Part shown: positions 15,743-23,300 of the stretch, piece after piece
Numbering within the stretch: the stretch's first letter is position 1
How the letters are laid out: each line of letters begins with the position of its first letter
NCBI GenBank assembly: GCA_016719105.1
Contig: JADKAQ010000034.1
Span: forward strand, 1 to 24,949
From: Gemmatimonadota bacterium
Lineage (GTDB): Bacteria > Gemmatimonadota > Gemmatimonadetes > Gemmatimonadales > Gemmatimonadaceae
DNA length: 24,949 nt
Reading direction: 5' to 3'
Translations under genes and position numbers: made by a program
The notes under the pieces: generated by a model
What the model saw: the letters and a program-made list of their open reading frames with translations, nothing else
Databases searched by the model: none
What the model was told of the DNA's origin: nothing

Positions 15743-16647
15743 CCGTGCGACCCTTTGTCGTGAAGACCACATCGTGGGCCGCCAACGATGCGGTGGCGAA
15801 CGATCTCGCCCAGGCGCTCGGCGGTTCGACACCGGTGCGCGGACACTCCGTTCGCATCGTGCTGGGAAGCCCCCCGTGTCATCGCCGGGAGCTTGCCGGA
15901 CTCCCGCCGATGTCGCGCAGCGCCCTTCGACGGCACGTCGCCGCCAACGAGGACCGCTACTTCCCCCTAACCTCGGGGGGGCTGACGCTCGACGCGCACT
16001 GGGCTGCAACGCGAGCCGGTGGTACCGCCGTTGCCTATGCGGTCGATACAACGTGGTTACGGTCGCTGTTGCGGGCGCTCGATTCGTATGGGGTGCGCGT
16101 GGAGAGTGTTCAACCGGAAGGAGTCGTGGCGGGGCGAATTGACCTGACACCACTCGAGGATCGAAAGAAGCAGCGCGAGCGAGAAGTCCAGCGCGTCATC
16201 TACACGGCGTGTGCGACGGTCGTCGCTTCAGCGCTGGCGGTCCACTTGGCCACAGTGGGGGTGCGACACAATCGCCGAACCACCGAACGCAGCACCCCGG
16301 CGCCGACCGTGTTGCGTGCAAGCTCGGCGCTCATGCGGCAAGCAGCCTCGCAGGCGCTGACTGACACCATCCTCACAGAAGAAGAGGGCATGAGCCGACG
16401 TCTGGCCGCGAGCCTGGGGTCGATCACCAACGCAGTACCGGATTCCGCTCGTCTCGTACGACTCGAGCTGACCGATGGACGTCCAACACGGATCGCCATG
16501 ATCGCACAGGACCCGGGCCGTTTCCTGGAGCGGCTGCGGAGTGCCGGCCTCTCGACACGGCTGCGCGTCCTTGACACCCCGACCCTCGTGCAACGGGGCG
16601 AGGCCATGTGGCTCTCGGTAGAGCTGCGAGAGGACGGTTCACGGTGA
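15739..16647 (+). CDS. gspL: T2SS assembly protein GspL-like (bitopic inner-membrane protein)
   Basis: The protein has 302 residues. The N-terminal cytoplasmic part (1-150) is a shortened actin-like domain of the GspL/PilM kind, with VEGVQPEG-like sequence VESVQPEGVVAGRIDLTPLE near 121-140. One membrane helix at about 153-173 (IYTACATVVASALAVHLATV) is followed by a periplasmic coiled or ferredoxin-like part (LARLELTDGR-type VRLELTDGRPTRIAMIAQDP). GspL couples GspE to the membrane and binds GspM. Sequence conservation is low, so the call depends on topology and on position between gspK and gspM. It overlaps gspK by ATGA. Confidence 0.75.
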   Translation: MTVRPFVVKTTSWAANDAVANDLAQALGGSTPVRGHSVRIVLGSPPCHRRELAGLPPMSRSALRRHVAANEDRYFPLTSGGLTLDAHWAATRAGGTAVAYAVDTTWLRSLLRALDSYGVRVESVQPEGVVAGRIDLTPLEDRKKQREREVQRVIYTACATVVASALAVHLATVGVRHNRRTTERSTPAPTVLRASSALMRQAASQALTDTILTEEEGMSRRLAASLGSITNAVPDSARLVRLELTDGRPTRIAMIAQDPGRFLERLRSAGLSTRLRVLDTPTLVQRGEAMWLSVELREDGSR

Positions 16648-16661
16648 CAAGGAGGCACGTC

Positions 16662-17198
16662 ATGCCAACGATCGCCATCGCCGTGGCGTGCATCGCGACG
16701 GTGTTACTCACGCAACTCGTACCAATCTGGAAGGCGGAACGAGCGGCGTTTGAGGCGATGCGCGGCACGGTGGCGGCGCAACACGAGCTGGCCAGTCGGC
16801 GCGCGGCACTCGAACGACTCGTACACGACGCCGCGCGCACGAGGTCTCGCGTGGCGCGTCTGCTGGTAGCGACCGACGCAACCACCGCCGTCACGGAGCT
16901 CGCTTCGATCGTGCACCGCAGCACACCATCGGAACTCAACGGTGTCGTCCAGGTCGTTGTCGAGGACGACACGGTGCACCGCGATGACCTTCGCCGAGCC
17001 TCCGTACGGGTTCACGCGGCCGGTGCGACCGAGAGCCTCGTCGTTCTCTTGCACAATCTCCTGTCGGACGCGGTGCAGCTTCGGGTGGACCCGCTCAGGC
17101 TTGAGTCGTCGCCGGCTGTCGCAGAGAACGCCCAGCAGGTCGACGTTTCGATGGACGCGAGTGTATCCGCCTGGTACCGGACGAGGGCACGATGGTGA
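16662..17198 (+). CDS. gspM: T2SS assembly protein GspM-like
   Basis: The protein has 178 residues, a single N-terminal membrane helix (IAIAVACIATVLLTQLV, about 4-20), an alpha-helical linker rich in Ala/Arg/Glu (about 24-75) and a small periplasmic domain. This is the topology of GspM, the partner of GspL. I chose the ATG at 16662 because a perfect AGGAGG (16650-16655) lies 6 nt before it. A GTG at 16644, overlapping the gspL stop, would add six residues. It overlaps gspC by 7 nt. Family sequence signals are weak, so the call leans on operon order and topology. Confidence 0.7.
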   Translation: MPTIAIAVACIATVLLTQLVPIWKAERAAFEAMRGTVAAQHELASRRAALERLVHDAARTRSRVARLLVATDATTAVTELASIVHRSTPSELNGVVQVVVEDDTVHRDDLRRASVRVHAAGATESLVVLLHNLLSDAVQLRVDPLRLESSPAVAENAQQVDVSMDASVSAWYRTRARW

Positions 17199-17683
17199 AA
17201 TGGCTACGAGGCGTACGCACCGTGCTGCTGCTGTCGGCAATTGCGGGCGCGGTCTGGAGTGTCTTGCAGTGGCGCCGACCAGCGCCGTTGCCCGAGCGCT
17301 CCATGTCGAAAGTGATCTCTCTGCGGGCGTTGGCGCCGTTTCCAGATGACACGGGCTGGGCCTCTTCCATAGATGTCGTAGCGGAGCGGTTGCCATTCGA
17401 CGATCCCGCGGAGCCGTCGACTGTCCCGGACGGTGAATCGCAACCGATCGCGGTGGTCCCGCCTCCCGCATCCCCCGCGTACGCCCTGAGCGGTGTGGTG
17501 GTTGGATCGGTCTCGCAAGCGCTGCTGTCCGGCATTGCCGGCCAGGAGCGGAGTATCGCGCTGCGAATCGGAGATCGCGTCGGCGGCGTGCAACTGCTCC
17601 AGGTCGACTCGGCGGGCGCGACCATCGACGCGAACGGCGAACGCCGTCGGCTGCTGTTGCCTGCATCGATGGAGAGGCGCTGA
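17192..17683 (+). CDS. gspC: T2SS inner-membrane connector GspC-like
   Basis: The protein has 163 residues, a short cytoplasmic start, one membrane helix (about 8-26, VRTVLLLSAIAGAVWSVLQ), a Pro/Glu-rich periplasmic linker and a beta domain beginning YALSGVVVGSVSQALLSGI. That domain continues IALRIGDRVGGVQLLQVDSAGATI, matching the homology region of GspC/PulC that contacts the secretin N0 domain (PilP of type IV pili has a similar fold). There is no PDZ domain, so this is the short form. It lies directly before gspD, with a one-base gap. The order L-M-C-D differs from the enteric C-D-E order. Confidence 0.75.
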   Translation: MVKWLRGVRTVLLLSAIAGAVWSVLQWRRPAPLPERSMSKVISLRALAPFPDDTGWASSIDVVAERLPFDDPAEPSTVPDGESQPIAVVPPPASPAYALSGVVVGSVSQALLSGIAGQERSIALRIGDRVGGVQLLQVDSAGATIDANGERRRLLLPASMERR

Positions 17684-17684
17684 C

Positions 17685-19112
17685 ATGCGATGCCGAGCGT
17701 GCGTGGTACTGCTCTTGGCCTCGGCGGCGACGGCAGCGGCGCAGGACACCGCGTCGGTCAGCGCGAGCCGCGACAGCGTGCGACTGCGATTCGTCGACTC
17801 GGATATTCGGGGCGTCCTTCGTGCCCTCGCCCCGTATCTGCGCAAGCCGGTGTTCGCACCAGACCTGCCACCGACGAGGGTCACACTCGAGACCCCCATC
17901 CCCGTCCCGGTATCGATCGTTCCTCAGCTCCTCCGTGGCGTGCTCGAGGCGTCCTCGCTCTCGCTCGTCGAAGACTCGGCGTACTTCCGGGTCGCGCTGG
18001 TGCAGCCGCAACGCCCAGAGCAAGCGACGGGGGAAGGCGCTGAACGCAGGCTGCATGTCATCGCATTGCGCCACGCACGGGCGAGCGAGGTCGCTGCCAT
18101 CGTCAACGCGCTCTACGGTGCGGGCGGCGAGGCCTTCACCGCTCGCCGTCTCGCGACGGGCACTCTTGCCGACGAATTGCGACGCAACCGAATCCCTCCC
18201 CAAGGAGCGGAGGAGTCGTCGCCCGCCAACGTACGCGGATCATTGCTCGGCCCGCTCTCGCTGGTCCCTGATGAACGGACAAACTCGCTGCTGGTTCGCG
18301 CAACGGAGCGTGACCTCGACGTGCTGCAGCAGGTAGTGCGCCAGCTGGATACGCGGCCGCTTCAGGTACTCATCGAGGTACTGATCGTGGAGGCGCGCAA
18401 GGATAGGTCGTTCGATCTTGCCACCGCCGGCGAGGCAACGCGCGAGCGGTCGGGTGAGACGGGAAGCCTGGCGCTCTCCAGCGCAAATCTCGGAGGGCTC
18501 GTCCTCAGGTTCATGAAACTCTCCCGAAGTGACGTGACGCTCCGCGTCAGCGCCGCCGCGTCGCGAGGCGACGCCAGGATCGTGTCGCGCCCCGTGCTCG
18601 TCGTCACCAACAATGCGGAAGCACGATTCCTGGTGGGATCGCAGCGCCCGTTTGTCCAGGTGAGCCGTTCGCTCCCGACGGACGCGGCCGTTCGTGATCA
18701 GGTGGTGCAGTACCGCGACGTCGGTACGAAGCTGACCGTCCGGCCGTCGATCAACGCTGACGGGTACGTGGCGCTCTTGGTGCAACAGGAGATGAGCACG
18801 GCCACCGACGAAACCCAGTTTGGCGCACCCGTGATCTCGACGCGAGAAGCGAGCACCGAGGTGTTGGTCCGAGACGGGCAGACCATGGTGCTCGGTGGGC
18901 TCACGGATTCGAGCCGCAGCCGGGCCCAAGGCGGGATTCCTCTCCTGTCGGCGATACCGCTGCTCGGCGGGCTCTTCGGCGAAGCCCGCAGGCGGTCGGC
19001 CGCCACCGAGATCTACGTCTTTCTCACCCCGCACGTGATACGGAGCGATGCGGATGCCGACAGCCTAACGACACCGCGACTCCCGGCATCCGGGAAGGCA
19101 CAACGACCGTGA
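17685..19112 (+). CDS. gspD: T2SS outer-membrane secretin GspD, compact form
   Basis: The protein has 475 residues and a Sec signal peptide (MRCRACVVLLLASAATAAAQ). An N0-like domain (about 30-107, VRLRFVDSDIRGVLRALAPY) is followed by an N1-type module, RRLHVIALRHARASEVAAIVNALYG ending VVPDERTNSLLV-like LVPDERTNSLLVRAT, with an insertion between its halves. The secretin gate region has VLIEVLIVEA, DVGTKLTVRPSINADGYVAL, VLVRDGQTMVLGGL and the end IPLLSAIPLLGGLFG plus EIYVFLTPHVI. Classical GspD proteins are about 650 aa with N0-N3 and an S domain; here at least one or two N modules and the S domain are missing. GAGAGG at about 17672 serves as ribosome binding site. It forms the outer-membrane pore. 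It overlaps the next regulator gene by GTGA. Confidence 0.93.
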   Translation: MRCRACVVLLLASAATAAAQDTASVSASRDSVRLRFVDSDIRGVLRALAPYLRKPVFAPDLPPTRVTLETPIPVPVSIVPQLLRGVLEASSLSLVEDSAYFRVALVQPQRPEQATGEGAERRLHVIALRHARASEVAAIVNALYGAGGEAFTARRLATGTLADELRRNRIPPQGAEESSPANVRGSLLGPLSLVPDERTNSLLVRATERDLDVLQQVVRQLDTRPLQVLIEVLIVEARKDRSFDLATAGEATRERSGETGSLALSSANLGGLVLRFMKLSRSDVTLRVSAAASRGDARIVSRPVLVVTNNAEARFLVGSQRPFVQVSRSLPTDAAVRDQVVQYRDVGTKLTVRPSINADGYVALLVQQEMSTATDETQFGAPVISTREASTEVLVRDGQTMVLGGLTDSSRSRAQGGIPLLSAIPLLGGLFGEARRRSAATEIYVFLTPHVIRSDADADSLTTPRLPASGKAQRP

Positions 19113-20152
19113 GAACCCAAGAGGCTGTGTCGATGGAACTGGAGTGTCCGCAGGAGGGCGACGCGCAGGTCGCGACGGGCGTGTCGCCGATCATTCTCGG
19201 CGAGTCTCTCGTCATGCAGGAAACCCTAGCGTTGGCGCGGCGCCTCGCGCCCTCCGGCTTGTCCATCCTGCTCGTGGGAGAGACAGGTACGGGAAAGGAG
19301 TTGCTGGCACAGGAGATCCATCGCGTGAGCGCGCGCCCCGGGCCGCTGGTCGACGTCAACTGCGCGGCGCTGCCGCGTGAGATGGTCGAGGCACTGCTCT
19401 TCGGGCATCGCCGGGGCTCTTTCACGAGCGCGAGTTCCGACGCAATCGGACTCGTGGAGTCCGCGCATCGCGGGACCCTCTTTCTCGACGAGCTTCAGAG
19501 CCTCGCCCCGGAGGCACAGCCAAAGCTGCTCCGGGTGCTGGAGAGCGGCGAGATCCGGCGAATTGGTGAGACGCGGAAGCGTGTCGTGCGCCTTCGCACG
19601 ATCGCCGCCGCGCAGCCCAGCCTGGGGCGGGTGATCGGTGCCGGCGGTTTTCGGGAGGACCTCCTGCAACGACTTGCGGGGGTGGTCATTCACCTCCCAG
19701 CGCTCCACGAACGTCGAGACGACATCCCGTCGCTGGCGAGGCACTTCGGGCTCATGTGCGGGGCGAGGCCGACCGACGCTGCCATCGATGTACTCGTCGA
19801 CCACGAGTGGCCCGGCAACGTTCGCGAGCTGCGCAGCGCGATCGAGCGTGCCGCCTGTCTCGCCGGGAGCGAGACCATCAGCGCGGACACCATCCGCCGA
19901 GCGTTGCGGCTGGGCACGGCGCAGCTGGTAATGCTCCCGCGTGAGCGCGGCACCGAGTCGTCCACGGTCAAAACGCGCCTGCTGCGCGTCATTGCGGAGC
20001 ACAACTGGAACGCGGCGGCGATCGCCCAGGCATTGGGGGTCGGCCGAACGACGCTCTTCAAGGAACTCAAGGAGTACGGCATTTCACTGCGCGAGCTGCG
20101 CACCGACACGGAGCAGCGCGTCGAGCACCTCTCGAGGCAACGCGCCGACTAG
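19109..20152 (+). CDS. AAA+ regulator of the sigma54-activator family with altered GAFTGA loop (GSFTSA)
   Basis: The protein has 347 residues, starts with a GTG overlapping the gspD stop, and is the last gene of the secretion operon. It has Walker A GETGTGKE (57-64), Walker B TLFLDEL (123-129), a sensor/arginine-finger region (FREDLLQRLAGVVIHLPALHERRDDIP), WPGNVREL (234-241) and a Fis-type helix-turn-helix (WNAAAIAQALGVGRTTLFKEL, about 297-318). The sigma54-contact loop reads GSFTSA (103-108) in place of GAFTGA. Phe and Thr are kept but the second Gly is Ser, a change that in well-studied members generally weakens sigma54 engagement. It has no sensory domain. It may be a weak activator, a modulator or competitor of the GAFTGA-bearing protein at 8657, or may act on another polymerase form. 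Cotranscription with the T2SS implies feedback. Confidence 0.85.
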   Translation: MRTQEAVSMELECPQEGDAQVATGVSPIILGESLVMQETLALARRLAPSGLSILLVGETGTGKELLAQEIHRVSARPGPLVDVNCAALPREMVEALLFGHRRGSFTSASSDAIGLVESAHRGTLFLDELQSLAPEAQPKLLRVLESGEIRRIGETRKRVVRLRTIAAAQPSLGRVIGAGGFREDLLQRLAGVVIHLPALHERRDDIPSLARHFGLMCGARPTDAAIDVLVDHEWPGNVRELRSAIERAACLAGSETISADTIRRALRLGTAQLVMLPRERGTESSTVKTRLLRVIAEHNWNAAAIAQALGVGRTTLFKELKEYGISLRELRTDTEQRVEHLSRQRAD

Positions 20153-20163
20153 CAGGGTCGGCG
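20143..20163 (+). terminator. Hairpin overlapping the end of the operon
   Basis: CGCCGAC-TAGCAGG-GTCGGCG forms a perfect 7-bp stem whose loop contains the TAG stop of the last operon gene. No T-run follows, so it is at best a weak intrinsic terminator or an mRNA-stabilising hairpin. Confidence 0.3.
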
Positions 20164-20197
20164 ACGCACTGGTGCCGACGCGTGGTCGACTCGCGCC

Positions 20198-20235
20198 GTT
20201 CGCCGGCGTTCACGTCCGCGTTCGCCCGCGTTCGC
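20198..20235. promoter_or_regulatory. Candidate upstream activator site of rhs2 (four phased GTTCGC-type repeats)
   Basis: GTTCGC starts at 20198, GTTCAC at 20208, GTTCGC at 20220 and GTTCGC at 20230, with spacings of 10, 12 and 10 bp, about one helical turn each. ACGTCCGC at 20212-20219 matches the octamer upstream of rhs1. Distances to the -24 GG are 112, 102, 90 and 80 bp, bracketing those at rhs1 (110 and 89). Confidence 0.45.
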
Positions 20236-20308
20236 GACGAGGACGGCATGCCGACGGGAGAACTCGCCAACCGCTTGTCGCCGCGGTGCTTATCCGAGGG
20301 TTCTCTGT

Positions 20309-20324
20309 AGGCACGGCGCATGCC
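20309..20324 (+). promoter_or_regulatory. Sigma54 (-24/-12) promoter candidate for rhs2
   Basis: AGGCACGGCGCATGCC has GGCACG, 4 nt, then ATGC, with exactly 10 bp between GG (20310-20311) and GC (20322-20323). The GG lies 50 bp before the GTG start of rhs2; at rhs1 the distance is 52 bp. A transcript from about 20335 would have a 25-nt leader that includes the GAGAGG ribosome binding site. Confidence 0.6.
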
Positions 20325-20359
20325 TCGACGCTCTGCATTCCATAGCGGAGAGGTGGTGC

Positions 20360-23300
20360 GTGGTGCTGCGGACCTGGATCGTCACAACAGCGATGGGTGG
20401 TGCCCTGCTCGGTGGGCTCACGCAGTCCGGTGGAGGGGTGAGCTTGCTCCGCCGCGTGTTCGGCGCTCCGTGGGCTCCCGCTCCCCCAAGCGCCGAGATC
20501 GACATCTACAACTCCGGCTATCCGATCGAACGGAGTGCCTGCCTCTCGGTAAGCCTCGGTCAGTCGGCGGGGAGCGAGTGCGGCAACCTGCGTGTAGTGC
20601 ATGCACTGCCGTCGACTCGGGTGTTCAACACCGAGATGACGCCGACGTTGATCTACAACAGCGAGTTCGCGCATCCGTACATCACGATCCCGGTGAACAT
20701 CAAGCAGCTCTCGAGCACCACACAGCCTGATAGCGTCGAACTCGAACTGTGGTGGGGTGCGTTTGGCGCGACAAAGACGCGGCGCGCGCGCGCGGCGTGG
20801 CGCGGTACGGAGTGGACAGCCGGGGTGACCACGACGCGGCGCGTCTCCATACGGCTCGACTCAATCCTCTCGACAGATACGACGGGCGTGTACGCCTACT
20901 CCGTCGTGGCGGCGAACTGGTACAACGGCACACGCCAACAGCAGGGGTACCAACCCTCGGGCGGCTACCATCTCGTGAACCGCAGCAACAGCCCGTATGG
21001 GGCCGGATGGTGGCTGGCGGGGCACGAGCAAGTGAAGAAGTACTATCAGTCCGGTGGTACGACAGCGCTGCTGTGGATCGGTGGTGACGGCAGCACGCGC
21101 ACCTTCACCGTCGGGCAGGCGATGTACTACGACCGCCTCGACTCGATCATGTACGACGCGGTGTCGCTGAAATGGGTCCGCAAACTCCCCGAGGGGCGCC
21201 GCGTAGAGTTCGACCCGACGACGGGACTGCACCTGCGCACCGTCAATCGCTTCGGGAGAGCGACCCAATTCGTGTACGCGGGCACGCCGCTCAAACTGGA
21301 TTCGCTGAAGTTGCCCACACTGGCTCCACGTTCCTACAAGTTCACGTACACGAGCAACAGACTGACGAGTGTCACGGCACCGAAGGCGGACGCTAGCGTC
21401 ACGCGAGTGACTTCGATTACCAACACCGTCGGTAACATCACCCAGATCACGAATGCGGGGGACTCGCCCGTCGGCTTTGCGTACTACGGCACGTCGGCGC
21501 ACCAGTACGTGATGAACCAGCGCACTGCCCGCACCGGCACCCCGACGAGCTTCACCTTCGACTCCGCCATGAAGGTGGCAACGGCGAGCGTGTCCCCCGG
21601 ATTCGGCGGTGCCACTATTACGCACACGCTGATTGCCGGCGAGTCGCGAGGGCTCCCTCGGTCCGGGACTCCCAGTTCCGTCGATACCAGCAAAGTCTAC
21701 ACCAGGTTGGACGGGCCGCGCGCGGGCGGCGACTCGACCGTGTTTCGCCAGGGGCGCTTCGGTACCGTGAGGCGATTCGTCGATGCCACCGGCGCCACGA
21801 CCCACATCCAGCCGCAGGTGTCATTCGACGGCTTCGAGATGGCCTGGCTGACAACCCGGGTGAAGCTCCCCTTGGGGCGCGTCCTCAAGTACGAATGGGA
21901 CGACCGCGCCAACCTCCTGCGCGAGATCGATTCCACGGGGACAACGCCCGGCGTGCGGGACACCACAGCCTTCACGTATGATGCGACCTACGACCAGCTG
22001 ACCTCGATCACTCGACCGGAGCATGATGGTCTCACCTTTGGGGTGAACGCCTCCAATGGCCGGCGCGACTGGCAGCAGGACAATCGGGGCGTGTCGAGCC
22101 GCATCAGCTACGGGTACGATCCGACGTATGCGGAGCAGGTCACGAGCGTCCAACTCCCCGTAGTCGGTGGGGCGAGCGCGACGTACTCGTACACGTACTT
22201 TCCGGGGTCGCGCAACTCCAAGACCGAAACGTCGCCGTTGGGCTACACGACCACCTGGACGGAGGACTCGATTGGGCGCATTACCCGAATCGCAGAGCCT
22301 TTCGATTCGGCAGTGACCTCGACCAAGCGCGAAGTCCACTCCTTCGCATACTCGCTCCGAGGCGATGTCACGCACGACACGCTCTCGGTGCTGGGTGGCT
22401 CCTCCGAATTGGTCCTTGTGCGCTCGTACTACGACGCGGACGGACTCGTTACCAAGGTTGAGCGATCGATGTCCCCGGATCCGGCTTCGATTGGCGTGAT
22501 GACGACGCAGTGGCGCCGGGACAACATAGGGCGGCCGTATGCTGTGCAAGCACCCGACGGGCGAGTGGATAGCACGGTATTCAACGAGATCGGCAAACCG
22601 GTGCAGTGGTTCGGTCGTCGATACAATCCGGCGAACCCGGGAAGTGCACAAGCCGTCACGACCCTCTACGACGTGCTCGGGCGAGACAGTATTCGAAACA
22701 CACCAGCTCTGAGCTACGGCGCACGACTGGTAGGCATTCCGACACGATGGAGCATCTACGGTCTCGACTCGGCGTATCGCGCCTACGCGATCCCTGCGCT
22801 CGCCGACACCCTTCTCTACGACGCGGAGGGGCGCGTTGTTGCCGCGCGCAATCGGTGGGCCCGTGTCACTCGTACCTACAAGCGGAACGGTCGGGACAGT
22901 ATCGAGACGCAAGATCTCGCCGACTCCGCGGGCGCGTTCGGCGCGCACACCTATCGCGTGGGTTTCACCACCGACCGGAACGGACGACGCATCAAGACCG
23001 CCGTGCCCTCGCAGCTCGTGCCGGCCACGAAGGATACCATGCGCATCGCCTACGGCGCGTGGGGGCAGGGCAGTCGCATCACCGATGTCGACGAAGGGGC
23101 AATGCGATACACGTATACGGCGCGTGGCGAGCCGGAGAATCTCACGTACCTCGCTGCGTCTGTGACACAGGCGTGGACCTACGACGCGGACGGTCGCCTG
23201 AAGGCGAGTACGGTCTCCAACGCCACCGGTTTCCCGCGCTGGTCGTATCCCCAGCTTCGCAACATCAGCCAGCGCTTTGACGGGCGAGGGAAGCTGCTGC

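Noticed and set aside
10652..19112. Interpretation as a type IV pilus or Tad system
   Set aside because: GspK with NVNTA/NLNSA motifs, the GspI/J set, a GspG with the calcium-loop end and the GspC-D pair are T2SS hallmarks. PilT, PilM/N/O/Q order and Tad components are absent.
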